Below are positions 36,503 through 47,931 of a stretch of 64,000 nt of DNA, one piece after another. The stretch covers positions 26,353 through 90,352 of the forward strand of contig NZ_POVL01000012.1 in NCBI RefSeq assembly GCF_002939185.1, in the 5' to 3' direction. Position 1 is the stretch's first letter. Each line of letters opens with the position of its first letter. The DNA is from Enterobacter sichuanensis (GTDB lineage: Bacteria > Pseudomonadota > Gammaproteobacteria > Enterobacterales > Enterobacteriaceae). The notes under the pieces are model-generated. The model saw only the letters and a list, made by a program, of their open reading frames with translations, did not search any database and was not told where the DNA came from. The position numbers and the translations under genes are program-made.

Positions 36503-37615
36503 ATGAATCTTGACCATTACATCGAAGAACTGAAAAGCCTGGTGAACGTAGACTGTGGAACCCAGACGATTGCAGGCGTCGCCACCGTGGCAGCCATTAT
36601 GCAGCAGCTCTGGCAGCGCGAGGGCTGGCATACCGAACAGGTGAACCTGGGCGACAAGGTGGGTCCCGGCGTTTTCGTCAGCAACAAGCCGCAGGCACAA
36701 CAGTTTGACGTGCTGCTGGTGGGCCATCTGGACACCGTGTTTGCCCCCGGTACTGTGGCCGGGCGCCCGCTGAGCGAGGACGATACTCGTCTGTACGGCC
36801 CCGGCGTCTCGGATATGAAGAGCGGATTGCTGAATATTTTATGGGCAATGCGCGAACTGGACACCGCTGACAAAGAACGTCTGGCGATAGCCGTGGCGAT
36901 GAACCCGGACGAAGAGACGGGTTCCGTCTATTCCCACGAATGGATTGGCGCGCTGGCAAAACGCTCCCGCTGCGTGCTGGTCTGCGAAGCCGCCCGCGCC
37001 GACGGCTCGCTGGTGAAAGCGCGGAAAGGCATGGCGGGCTATCACCTCACCTTTAGCGGCGTGGCGGCGCATGCGGGTAACGACCCGGAAAAGGGCCGCT
37101 CGGCGATCGCCGCCCTGGCGAACAGCGTTATCGCCATTAATGCCCTGACGAACTGGGATCGCGGTACCACGCTGAACGTTGGAGTGATACAGGGCGGCAG
37201 CGCGGCCAACGTGGTGGCCGATAAAGCTGTGGCCGAACTGGACGTCCGCTTCTGGGAAAACGATGAGTACGACCGGGTAAATCAGGCGCTGGAGGCGTTA
37301 TGTGAAAAAGGCTTTTTAGACGGCGTGACCACCACGCTGACGCGGGTCAACCACAAACCGGCGATGGCAGCAAGCGTTGCAACGCAGGCGCTGATGCATC
37401 AGGTTGAAGCGGCGGGGAAAGCGGAAGGTATCGCCATTACCTGGCAGGCGGTTGGCGGCGGCAGCGATGCCAACCACACCGCGGCGCTCGGCATCCCGAC
37501 GCTTGACGGCTTCGGGCCCGTTGGCGCCGGGTTCCACAGCCCCGCGGAGTGGCTGGATAAAGCGTCCATAGCGCCGAGAATTCGGTTACTTAAGCGCGTC
37601 GTTTCAATGCTCTAA
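36503..37615 (+). CDS. M20-family metallopeptidase (carboxypeptidase G2-like)
   Basis: 370-residue zinc peptidase of the M20A/glutamate carboxypeptidase group. Zinc ligands and catalytic residues are visible: His75 and Asp77 (VGHLDTVF), Asp104 (GVSDMKSG), Glu137-Glu138 (NPDEETGS), a later Glu/Asp in EAARADGS, and the C-terminal His in GAGFHSPAE. A lid domain lies between about 180 and 290. No signal peptide, so cytoplasmic. The ATG at 36503 has AGGA seven bases upstream; a GTG six bases earlier is the alternative start. Confidence 0.9.
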   Translation: MNLDHYIEELKSLVNVDCGTQTIAGVATVAAIMQQLWQREGWHTEQVNLGDKVGPGVFVSNKPQAQQFDVLLVGHLDTVFAPGTVAGRPLSEDDTRLYGPGVSDMKSGLLNILWAMRELDTADKERLAIAVAMNPDEETGSVYSHEWIGALAKRSRCVLVCEAARADGSLVKARKGMAGYHLTFSGVAAHAGNDPEKGRSAIAALANSVIAINALTNWDRGTTLNVGVIQGGSAANVVADKAVAELDVRFWENDEYDRVNQALEALCEKGFLDGVTTTLTRVNHKPAMAASVATQALMHQVEAAGKAEGIAITWQAVGGGSDANHTAALGIPTLDGFGPVGAGFHSPAEWLDKASIAPRIRLLKRVVSML

Positions 37616-37631
37616 TTTTGCACGACACTGT

Positions 37632-37666
37632 CCCCTCTCCCTGTGGGAGAGGGTTAGGGTGAGGGC
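37632..37666. repeat. CCCTCTCCC-type palindrome, copy 2
   Basis: CCCTCTCCC-TGT-GGGAGAGGG followed by TTAGGGTGAGGGC. It lies between the convergent peptidase gene and entH and may act as a terminator for either. Confidence 0.88.
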
Positions 37667-37682
37667 AACAGGCCGCACAACA

Positions 37683-38847
<1,165 letters not shown>

Positions 38848-38848
<1 letters not shown>

Positions 38849-39702
38849 TACAGCACCTCGCGGGAGAGCAGCGCCCACCAGGCGTCGAGAGTGGGATTTT
38901 TGGCCAGCATCACGAAATCAATGTCGCCATGCACTTTGCGCCAGCGGGCGGCCAGCGCCATCATGCGCACCGAGTCCAGACCGTAGTCGATCAGGTTTTC
39001 GTCATCCATCGGCTCGTCGGACTCGTCCAGCAGCGGCAGGATCATCTCACGCAGCGCGGCTTTTGAGGGCGGAACCGACGGCAGCAGCTCGTCGGTCATT
39101 ACCACGCGGCCAGAGCGCCCGGCCACGTAGTTCAGCGACATCAGATGCTCATCGCGGGTAAAATCCGCCAGCGCGTCGGCAATAAAGAACGGTTTGATGT
39201 CGCGCATAAAGGCATCGGTGGCAGTGGTCATGCAGCCGATGTGGGCGTACACACCGGTAATCAGCAGCTGGTTGCGGCCCGTCTCTTTCAGCATCTGCTC
39301 CAGCGGCGAGCGATGAAACGCGCTGTAGCGCCACTTCACCAGCACGGTGTCCGCTTCGTCCGGCGTTAGCTGAGAGACGATACGCTGCTGCTCCGGCGAG
39401 CGGGTCAGGCCCGGCCCCCACATGTCGTTGAGCAGCGCGCGGTCTTCATCACTCTGCTCTTTCGGCTGGGCGGTGTAGTACACCGGAATATGATGCGCTT
39501 TGCAGTACGCGCGAAGTTTAGCGATGTTCGCCACCACCTGCTGCATCATCGCGCTGTTTTCGCCCCAGAAGTTCAGGAAGTATTCCTGCATATCGTGGAT
39601 CAACAGCGCGGCGCGTTCAGGTTCAAAGGCCCAGTTCACTTTACTGGTTGGCAGCTCTGCGGCAGTTGGCAGCGCGTAAGCGGTTAATTTTGGGATAGTC
39701 AT
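38848..39702 (-). CDS. entB: isochorismatase / aryl carrier protein EntB
   Basis: 284-residue bifunctional protein. The N-terminal part (about 1-205) hydrolyses isochorismate, with LLIHDMQEYFLNFW and the VKWRYSAFHRSPLEQML segment. The C-terminal aryl carrier domain has Ser244 in GLDSVRMM, the site EntD loads with phosphopantetheine. The length is one residue off E. coli EntB. Ten bases separate it from entE. Confidence 0.96.
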
Positions 39703-39712
39703 ACTCTGTTCC

Positions 39713-41323
39713 TCAGCCCCGGGCGCGTTCAGCCAGCCACAGGCGCAACTGTTTCTTATCGACTTTGCCGACCGGCGTCAGCGGGAGCGCATCCACGCTC
39801 TCCACGCGGTCCGGCAGCTTGAATTCGGCAACGCCCTGCTCGCGCAGGAAGCGACGCACCTCGACCGCGCGCAGGGGTTGTTTCACCACCAGATACGCAC
39901 AGCTCTTCTCGCCAAGCAGGCTGTCCTCCATGCTCACCAGCGCGGCGTGGATCACCGCCTCGTGGCGCAGCAGCAGGTTCTCGATCTCTTCGGCGGCGAT
40001 CTTCTCGCCGCCGCGGTTGATCTGATCTTTCTCACGCCCCTGCACGGTGATGTAGCCCTGCTCGTCGATGGCGATCAGATCGCCCGAGCAGTAAAAACCC
40101 TCAACGTCGAAGGCGCTGGCGTTGTGTTCCGGGCTGTTAAAATAGCCGCGGAAGGTATAGGGCCCGCGCGTCATCAGACGACCGACTTCCCCGCGCGGAA
40201 GCGGGTTGCCGTGCTCGTCCGCGACCCACACTTCATCATCCGGGCACATCGGGCGGCCCTGCGTGTTGATGATGCGCTCCAGCGCGTCGTCGAGGGCGGT
40301 GTAGTTCACCAGCCCTTCCGCCATGCCGAACACCTGCTGCAGCTGGCAGCCAATCTCCGCCGGAATACGCGCCGCGAGCGTGGCGGAAAGACGCGCACCG
40401 CCCACCTGCAGCAATTTGAGAGACGTCAACTGCGCGTTGCCCACCCCGTCGGCGATGGCCTGCAGCCACAGGCTGACCGCCGGAGGAACCAGCGAGGTGA
40501 CGGTAATCTGATGCTGTTCAATCAGCGGGAAGCAGAGCGTGGCGCTCGGATCGCTCGCCAGCACCACGCAGCCGCCCGCGGTAAAGACCCCTAACGATCC
40601 CGGCGAGCTCATGGCGTAGTTATGCGCCGCAGGCAGCGCGTTGAGGTAGCGAGTGTCGGCGGTAATGCCGCAAATTTCGTTGCTGCGGCGGATGCTGTAG
40701 TCGTAATCGTTGTGCGTGCGCGGGATGAGCTTGGGCGTGCCGGTGCTGCCGCCGGAAAGCTGGAAGAAGGCCACTTCATCGGCGGGCGTCGGGTTGGCAA
40801 TAAAATTATCCGCCGGGCGGGAGATCGCCGCCTCCAGGGCATGCTCACCCCTGTCACCGCGTAGCAGGACGACGCGTACCGAACGGTGTTCATCCACGAA
40901 AGCATTGAGGAAATCATCGCCTGCGAACAGCGCGTGGTCGCGGTCGGCAATCAGCACGGCGGGTTTGATTTGCACAGCGTAGGCATTCAGCTCGCTGCGC
41001 TGGTGGCTAAAGAGCGCGTTAACCGGCGCGACGCCAATTTGCAGCAGCGCGAAGAAAGTCATGTAGAACTCGGCCACGTTGCCAAGCTGCACCAGCGCCG
41101 TCTCGCCGCGCTGCAACCCGCGCGCCTGAAGCGCTGAGGCCAGGTTGTTCACGGCCTGATTAAACGCGCGGTAGGTCACGCGACGTTCGCCATCGATAAT
41201 CGCCACCGCATCGCTGTCCGCGCGATCGGTCAGGATGTGGGTTAACGGCAGATCCTGCCAGTAGCCTTTTTCTCGGTAGCGCCGGGCGAACGCCTCAGGC
41301 CAGCGGGTAAAGGGAATGGTCAT
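39713..41323 (-). CDS. entE: 2,3-dihydroxybenzoate-AMP ligase EntE
   Basis: 536-residue adenylating enzyme that activates 2,3-dihydroxybenzoate and loads it on EntB. The P-loop-like [19 protein letters not shown], the [11 protein letters not shown] and the [25 protein letters not shown] motifs, and the late Lys in [13 protein letters not shown], are all present. Same length as the E. coli enzyme. Nine bases separate it from entC. Confidence 0.97.
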   Translation of the reverse strand: MTIPFTRWPEAFARRYREKGYWQDLPLTHILTDRADSDAVAIIDGERRVTYRAFNQAVNNLASALQARGLQRGETALVQLGNVAEFYMTFFALLQIGVAPVNALFSHQRSELNAYAVQIKPAVLIADRDHALFAGDDFLNAFVDEHRSVRVVLLRGDRGEHALEAAISRPADNFIANPTPADEVAFFQLSGGSTGTPKLIPRTHNDYDYSIRRSNEICGITADTRYLNALPAAHNYAMSSPGSLGVFTAGGCVVLASDPSATLCFPLIEQHQITVTSLVPPAVSLWLQAIADGVGNAQLTSLKLLQVGGARLSATLAARIPAEIGCQLQQVFGMAEGLVNYTALDDALERIINTQGRPMCPDDEVWVADEHGNPLPRGEVGRLMTRGPYTFRGYFNSPEHNASAFDVEGFYCSGDLIAIDEQGYITVQGREKDQINRGGEKIAAEEIENLLLRHEAVIHAALVSMEDSLLGEKSCAYLVVKQPLRAVEVRRFLREQGVAEFKLPDRVESVDALPLTPVGKVDKKQLRLWLAERARG

Positions 41324-41332
41324 CAGTCTTCC

Positions 41333-42514
<1,182 letters not shown>

Positions 42515-42543
42515 ATCATCCTCCTCAAAATGATAAAAGAAGC

Positions 42544-42562
42544 AATAATGATTATCATTTAT
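42544..42562. promoter_or_regulatory. Fur box, entC side
   Basis: AATAATGATTATCATTTAT matches the 19-base Fur consensus at 14 of 19 positions, 30 bases before entC. Confidence 0.85.
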
Positions 42563-42658
42563 ATTTTCGTCGGCTAACCTAATCCCACATCGCTTCGCTG
42601 TCAACCGTCGGGCAAATAACTTGTGCGACAAAAACTTGCATCCCTGCGCAGCAACCTT

Positions 42659-42677
42659 GAAAATGAGAAGCATTATC
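42659..42677. promoter_or_regulatory. Fur box, fepB side
   Basis: GAAAATGAGAAGCATTATC matches the Fur consensus at 16 of 19 positions, about 26 bases before the fepB GTG start. Confidence 0.85.
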
Positions 42678-42702
42678 TTCAACAAAAACAGGATACCGCG
42701 CT

Positions 42703-43662
42703 GTGAGATGCCCTGCCGTTTACCGTACTCCCCTGCTTTTATTGGGACTTTTTGTTTTAGGACTTAACTCAGCCACCGCCGCCGACTGGCCCCGCCAGGT
42801 GACCGACAGCCGCGGCGTGCATACCCTGGAGAGCAAGCCGACGCGTATTGTCTCCACCAGCGTGACCTTAACCGGCTCCCTGTTGGCGATTGACGCCCCG
42901 GTCGTCGCCAGCGGTGCAACCGCGCCCAACAACCGCGTGGCGGACGCGCAGGGATTCCTGCGCCAGTGGGGGGATATTGCGAAACAGCGCAAGGTCGCAC
43001 GGCTGTATATCGGCGAGCCGAGCGCCGAAGCGGTGGCAGCCCAGATGCCGGACCTGATTTTGATCAGCGCGACCGGCGGGGATTCCGCCCTGGCGCTGTA
43101 CGACCAGCTCTCCGCCATCGCCCCGACGCTTGTCATCAACTACGACGACAAAAGCTGGCAGGAACTGCTGACCCAGCTCGGTACTATTACGGGTCAGGAA
43201 AAGCAGGCCGCTGGGCGCATTGCCGCATTTGATAAACAGCTTGCGCAGGTGAAGCAGCAGATGACACTGCCGCCGCAGCCGGTGAACGCCATCGTCTACA
43301 CCGCCGCCGCGCACAGCGCCAATTTGTGGACCGCGGAATCGGCCCAGGGCAAGCTTTTGCACCAGCTGGGCTTTACGCTGGCAGACTTGCCTGTCGGGCT
43401 GCATACCTCAAAAAGCCAGGGCAAACGCCACGACATTATTCAGTTAGGGGGGGAAAGCCTGGCGACGGGGCTCAACGGCGAAGGGCTGTTTGTGTTTGCC
43501 GGGGACGAGAAAGACGTCGACGCGATTTATGCCAACCCGCTGCTGGCGCATCTGCCAGCGGTGAAGAACAAGCGCGTCTGGGCGCTGGGAACCGAGACTT
43601 TCCGTCTGGACTATTACAGCGCGATGCGGGTGTTAGACAGATTGAATACATTGTTTAAGTAG
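42703..43662 (+). CDS. fepB: ferric enterobactin periplasmic binding protein FepB
   Basis: 319-residue class III binding protein. A signal peptide of about 26 residues ends at ATA-ADWPR. The mature protein has [19 protein letters not shown] and the helical backbone of the family. The start is GTG at 42703, the only start in frame before the signal, with AGGA upstream. Alone on the plus strand, divergent from entC, with a CCCTCTCCC palindrome after it. Confidence 0.95.
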   Translation: MRCPAVYRTPLLLLGLFVLGLNSATAADWPRQVTDSRGVHTLESKPTRIVSTSVTLTGSLLAIDAPVVASGATAPNNRVADAQGFLRQWGDIAKQRKVARLYIGEPSAEAVAAQMPDLILISATGGDSALALYDQLSAIAPTLVINYDDKSWQELLTQLGTITGQEKQAAGRIAAFDKQLAQVKQQMTLPPQPVNAIVYTAAAHSANLWTAESAQGKLLHQLGFTLADLPVGLHTSKSQGKRHDIIQLGGESLATGLNGEGLFVFAGDEKDVDAIYANPLLAHLPAVKNKRVWALGTETFRLDYYSAMRVLDRLNTLFK

Positions 43663-43673
43663 GTATTTTCCCT

Positions 43674-43707
43674 CCCTCTCCCTGTGGGAGAGGGCCGGGG
43701 TGAGGGC
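43674..43707. repeat. CCCTCTCCC-type palindrome, copy 3
   Basis: CCCTCTCCC-TGT-GGGAGAGGG followed by CCGGGGTGAGGGC. It fills the gap between the convergent fepB and entS genes, ending one base before the entS stop. Confidence 0.88.
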
Positions 43708-43708
43708 A

Positions 43709-44956
43709 TCAGGCCGCACCGTTATTAAACACAACCTCCTGCCTGAATCGGCGCAATTCTGCCAACGACATCAATAAGATCCCGCCAATAGCGGCTAATA
43801 CAAACCCGCTGCTGCTCGCCGATGCCACCGGGGTCATTATCGTCCCCAGGCCGCCGAGGATCGCCGCACCAATGGCATCGCCCGTCACGTTCTGCGCGGT
43901 CCACAGGCCGTTAATGCGCCCCAGCATCCCTTCCGGCGTCTGGGTCTGGATCAGGGTGTACTGTAACAGCGAGCTGATAGCGCTCAGCCAGCCGAAAATC
44001 ACCAGGCACATCACGCCCAGCGCCCACACCGGCATCAGGCTGAAGAAGCCAATGGCGATAAACGAGGCCAGCGTGGCAAGCAGCATAATCAATCCCGGAC
44101 GCGCGGTCTGCGCCAGGTTGCCGCTGGTCAGCGCACCGCACGCCGCGCCGAACGGAATGGCGGCGTAGAGAATGCCTATCTCCGAAGCGCTCATCTGCCA
44201 CTCGCCCGCCAGTGCCGGGTACAACACGCGCACCGCACTCGCCATGGTCAGCAGGCCACCGAGCAGCGCAATCCCGCCGATCAGCGGGTTGCTGAACAGA
44301 AAACGAATGGCCGCCATCAGTGATTTCAGCGGATGCTCGCGCGGCTGCGGCGGCGGGGGCAGAAGCGGCAGGCGCAGCAGCGTCAGCGTGGTGATAAACG
44401 TGCCCGCCGCTGCCAGCCCGTAGTTCCAGGCCACGTTACCCGTTGCCAGCAGCAGGCCGCCGACCATAGGCGAAATCACCGAACCCAGACGGACGGTGAG
44501 CATGGTGATCGCCCCGGCCTGCATCAGGTTTTCGCGCCCCACCAGCGCAGGCGTGGCCGCCAGCAACGCCGTCACGCCTAGCGAGGCAAAGAAACCGTCC
44601 CACAGGCCAAGCGCGTAAATGGCCATCAGCGACGGCTCAGGCAGCAAGGCGTTCAGACACAACCCGACGAACCCCACCCCGCAGGTGCCGCGCGCCAGCA
44701 GGATCAGCTTTTTACGCTCGTAGCGGTCCGCCAGCACGCCGCCGACCATCAGGCCGATAAACATCGCCCCACCGGTTAAGGTGACCGAAAGGCCCACCAG
44801 CCAGCTGGAGTGCGTCATGGTCTGGATCTGTACCGGCACGGCCACGCCGAGCAGGCCGAGGGACAAAATGGAGATAAAGCGGGCGATAAACACAGCGCGA
44901 TACGCCGGGTGTGTTTTAAGCAGGCCGAGGTTGAGCAGCCAGGATTTTTGATTCAT
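43709..44956 (-). CDS. entS: enterobactin exporter EntS
   Basis: 415-residue major facilitator with 12 hydrophobic segments that exports enterobactin across the inner membrane. The MFS loop [15 protein letters not shown] (near 72-86) is present, and the sequence is collinear with E. coli EntS. Divergent from fepD across an overlapping pair of Fur boxes. Confidence 0.95.
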   Translation of the reverse strand: MNQKSWLLNLGLLKTHPAYRAVFIARFISILSLGLLGVAVPVQIQTMTHSSWLVGLSVTLTGGAMFIGLMVGGVLADRYERKKLILLARGTCGVGFVGLCLNALLPEPSLMAIYALGLWDGFFASLGVTALLAATPALVGRENLMQAGAITMLTVRLGSVISPMVGGLLLATGNVAWNYGLAAAGTFITTLTLLRLPLLPPPPQPREHPLKSLMAAIRFLFSNPLIGGIALLGGLLTMASAVRVLYPALAGEWQMSASEIGILYAAIPFGAACGALTSGNLAQTARPGLIMLLATLASFIAIGFFSLMPVWALGVMCLVIFGWLSAISSLLQYTLIQTQTPEGMLGRINGLWTAQNVTGDAIGAAILGGLGTIMTPVASASSSGFVLAAIGGILLMSLAELRRFRQEVVFNNGAA

Positions 44957-45022
44957 GACAAAGCCTTGAGTGTAATTCTACCCTTTCCATGGGCGCACAT
45001 GCTAACATAGCCAAATAAGATA

Positions 45023-45047
45023 GATAACGATAATCACTATCATTATC
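45023..45047. promoter_or_regulatory. overlapping Fur boxes, entS-fepD
   Basis: GATAACGATAATCACTATC (45023-45041) matches the Fur consensus at 17 of 19. A second box shifted by 6 bases (45029-45047) matches at 16 of 19. A 6-base stagger is the classic arrangement for two Fur dimers. Confidence 0.92.
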
Positions 45048-45052
45048 AAATC

Positions 45053-46069
45053 ATGGATGTTGCTATGTCGTTTTCCTCTTCTTCGGTGCGCGCCCTTGCC
45101 GTGCCCGTTTTATTGCTGCTGTTAATTCTGGCGATTGCACTCAGCCTGCTGGTCGGCGCGAAGCCGCTGCCTGCATCCATTATCGTTGATGCACTCACCG
45201 GCACCTGCCAGAGCGCCGACTGCGTTATCGTGCTCGACGCCCGCCTGCCCCGTACGCTCGCCGGGCTGCTGGCCGGTGGCGCACTCGGTCTTGCCGGTGC
45301 GCTGATGCAAACCCTCACCCGTAACCCACTGGCAGACCCCGGCATTCTCGGCGTTAACGCCGGAGCCAGCTTTGCCATCGTGCTCGGCGCGGCGCTGCTC
45401 GGTTTGACCTCGCCATCTGAACAACTGGTGATGGCCTTCTGCGGCGCGCTGGCCGCCTCGCTGGTGGTGGCGTTTACCGGCAGCCAGGGCGGCGGCCAGT
45501 TGAGTCCGGTTCGCTTAACGCTGGCAGGCGTGGCGCTCGGCGCGGTGGTGGAAGGGCTATCCAGCGGCATCGCCCTGCTCAACCCGGACGTCTACGATCG
45601 GCTGCGTTTCTGGCAGGCCGGCTCGCTGGATATCCGCACGCTGGACACCTTAAAAGTGGTGGCGATCCCGGTGGTTATCGCCGCCGCCGTGGCGCTGTTT
45701 TTAAGCCGTGCGCTGAACAGCCTGAGTCTCGGGAGCGACACCGCCACCGCGCTCGGCAACCGCGTGGCGCGGACCCAGCTGACGGGATTACTGGTCATCA
45801 CCGTTTTGTGCGGCAGTGCGACGGCGGTTGTCGGCCCGATAGCCTTTATCGGCCTGATGATGCCGCACATGGCGCGCTGGCTGGTGGGGGCGGATCACCG
45901 CTGGTCGCTGCCGGTGACGCTGCTGGCAACGCCCGCCCTGCTGCTGGTGGCCGATGTTGTGGGTCGTCTTCTGGTACCCGGCGAGCTGCGCGTCTCGGTG
46001 GTAAGCGCCTTTATCGGTGCGCCGGTGCTGATCTTCCTCGTGCGCCGTAAACGCGGAGGTGCTGCATGA
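45053..46069 (+). CDS. fepD: ferric enterobactin ABC permease FepD
   Basis: 338-residue FecCD-family permease with about 10 hydrophobic segments. RLPRTLAGLLAGGALGLAGALMQ and the GPIAFIGLMMPHMARWLVG loop that contacts FepC are conserved. ATG at 45053 is annotated; an ATG four codons later is possible and gives a length nearer the E. coli protein. First of fepDGC; its stop overlaps fepG. Confidence 0.95.
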   Translation: MDVAMSFSSSSVRALAVPVLLLLLILAIALSLLVGAKPLPASIIVDALTGTCQSADCVIVLDARLPRTLAGLLAGGALGLAGALMQTLTRNPLADPGILGVNAGASFAIVLGAALLGLTSPSEQLVMAFCGALAASLVVAFTGSQGGGQLSPVRLTLAGVALGAVVEGLSSGIALLNPDVYDRLRFWQAGSLDIRTLDTLKVVAIPVVIAAAVALFLSRALNSLSLGSDTATALGNRVARTQLTGLLVITVLCGSATAVVGPIAFIGLMMPHMARWLVGADHRWSLPVTLLATPALLLVADVVGRLLVPGELRVSVVSAFIGAPVLIFLVRRKRGGAA

Positions 46070-47058
46070 TGGTCCCGTCCCGTCGTTTAATGACCAGCGT
46101 CGCACTGCTGCTTATCGCCATTCTGCTGCTGGCGGTCTGGAGCCTGCGCAGCGGCGCGGTCACGCTCGATTTTACTCAGGTCTTTAACGCCCTGCTCGGC
46201 AGCGCACCGCGCAACCTCTCCCTGGTGGTCACCGAGTGGCGACTGCCGCGCGTGGCGATGGCGATTCTGGTGGGCGCGGCGCTCGGCGTCAGCGGTGCGA
46301 TATTCCAGTCGCTGATGCGCAACCCGCTCGGCAGCCCGGACGTGATGGGCCTCAATACCGGCGCCTGGAGCGGCGTGCTGGTGGCGATGGTGCTGTTTGG
46401 TCAGCACCTGACGGCCATCACCTTTACGGCGATGGCGGGCGGCATTCTCACGTCTCTGCTTATCTGGGCGCTTGCCTGGCGCAACGGTATCGACACCTTC
46501 CGCCTGATCATCATCGGTATCGGCGTGCGCGCCATGTTGATGGCGTTTAATACCTGGCTGCTGCTGCAGGCCTCACTGGAAACCGCGCTCTCCGCCGGGC
46601 TGTGGTACGCCGGCTCGCTCAACGGCCTGACCTGGGGCAAAACCTGGCCCGCCGCGCCATTGATTGTGCTGATGTTTATTGCCGCGCTGCTGCTGGTGCG
46701 GCGCATGCGGCTGCTGGAGATGGGCGACGACAGCGCCTGCGCGCTGGGTGTCGGCGTTGAGCGCTCGCGCCTGATGCTGATGCTGGTGGCGGTCTTGCTG
46801 ACCGCAGCCGCTACGGCCATCGCCGGGCCAATCTCATTTATCGCCCTGGTGGCACCGCATATCGCCCGTCGTCTTAGCGGCACCGCGCGCTGGGGTCTGA
46901 CCCAGGCGGCGCTTTGCGGTGCGGTGCTGCTGCTGGCCGCGGATCTCTGCGCCCGGCAGCTGTTTATGCCTTATCAACTGCCGGTGGGCGTCGTGACCGT
47001 CAGCCTCGGCGGGATTTACCTCATCGTCTTGCTCGTTCAGGAGTCACGCAAGAAATGA
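46066..47058 (+). CDS. fepG: ferric enterobactin ABC permease FepG
   Basis: 330-residue FecCD-family permease, partner of FepD, same length as E. coli FepG. WRLPRVAMAILVGAALGVSGAIFQSLMRNPLGSPD and the GPISFIALVAPHIARR loop are the family marks. The start overlaps the fepD stop by four bases and its stop overlaps fepC, so the three are translationally coupled. Confidence 0.96.
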   Translation: MMVPSRRLMTSVALLLIAILLLAVWSLRSGAVTLDFTQVFNALLGSAPRNLSLVVTEWRLPRVAMAILVGAALGVSGAIFQSLMRNPLGSPDVMGLNTGAWSGVLVAMVLFGQHLTAITFTAMAGGILTSLLIWALAWRNGIDTFRLIIIGIGVRAMLMAFNTWLLLQASLETALSAGLWYAGSLNGLTWGKTWPAAPLIVLMFIAALLLVRRMRLLEMGDDSACALGVGVERSRLMLMLVAVLLTAAATAIAGPISFIALVAPHIARRLSGTARWGLTQAALCGAVLLLAADLCARQLFMPYQLPVGVVTVSLGGIYLIVLLVQESRKK

Positions 47059-47849
47059 CCGATACCACCTCCCGCCTGCGCGGCGAAAACCTCACCCTCG
47101 GCTACGGCAAAAAAATCATTGCCCGTGATTTAACCGTCGCGATCCCGGACGGCCATTTTACGGCAATCATCGGCCCGAACGGCTGCGGTAAATCGACACT
47201 GCTGCGCACGCTAAGCCGCCTGATGACGCCGGTTGAGGGCAGCGTGTTCCTCGACGGCGAGCAGATCCAGCGCTTCACCAGCAAAGAGGTGGCCAGGCGC
47301 ATCGGATTGCTGGCGCAAAACGCCACCACGCCGGGAGACATCACGGTGCTGGAGCTGGTTTCGCGCGGGCGCTACCCGCACCAGCCGCTGTTTACCCGCT
47401 GGCGTAAAGAGGATGAGGAGGCGGTCAACCGCGCAATGCGGGCGACCGGGATTACCGATCTCGCGCTGCAAAGCGTGGACACCCTCTCCGGCGGGCAGCG
47501 CCAGCGGGCGTGGATCGCGATGGTGCTGGCGCAGGAGACCGCCATCATGCTGCTGGACGAACCGACGACCTGGCTGGATATCAGCCATCAGATTGACCTG
47601 CTGGAGCTGCTGAGTGAGCTGAACCGCACGCAGGGGTACACCCTGGCGGCAGTGCTGCATGATTTGAACCAGGCGTGCCGCTACGCCACGCATCTGATTG
47701 CGCTGCGCGACGGCGAGATTGTGGCGCAGGGCGCGCCGAAGGAGATTGTGACGCCAGAGCTGATCGCGCGGATCTACGGCATGCGCTGCATGATTATTGA
47801 CGATCCAGTGGCGGGGACGCCGCTGGTGGTGCCGTTAGGTCGGCGGTAA
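47055..47849 (+). CDS. fepC: ferric enterobactin ABC ATPase FepC
   Basis: 264-residue ATPase with Walker A GPNGCGKST (near 40-48), the LSGGQRQRAWIAMVLAQ signature, Walker B IMLLDEPTTWLD and the switch His in VLHDLNQ. It powers FepDG. The ATG overlaps the fepG stop. A BIME follows; fepE, present after fepC in E. coli, is absent. Confidence 0.96.
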   Translation: MTDTTSRLRGENLTLGYGKKIIARDLTVAIPDGHFTAIIGPNGCGKSTLLRTLSRLMTPVEGSVFLDGEQIQRFTSKEVARRIGLLAQNATTPGDITVLELVSRGRYPHQPLFTRWRKEDEEAVNRAMRATGITDLALQSVDTLSGGQRQRAWIAMVLAQETAIMLLDEPTTWLDISHQIDLLELLSELNRTQGYTLAAVLHDLNQACRYATHLIALRDGEIVAQGAPKEIVTPELIARIYGMRCMIIDDPVAGTPLVVPLGRR

Positions 47850-47850
47850 T

Positions 47851-47925
47851 TGCCGGGTGGCGTCTACGCCTTACCCGGCCTACACTCAGCTCCCGTAGGC
47901 CCGGTAAGCGCAGCGCCACCGGGCA
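47851..47925. repeat. BIME between fepC and entF
   Basis: Two facing REP palindromes, GCCGGGTGGCGTCTACGCC...ACCCGGC and GCCCGGTAAGCGCAGCGCCACCGGGC, filling the gap between the convergent ends of fepC and entF. Confidence 0.9.
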
Positions 47926-47931
47926 GTTTCA

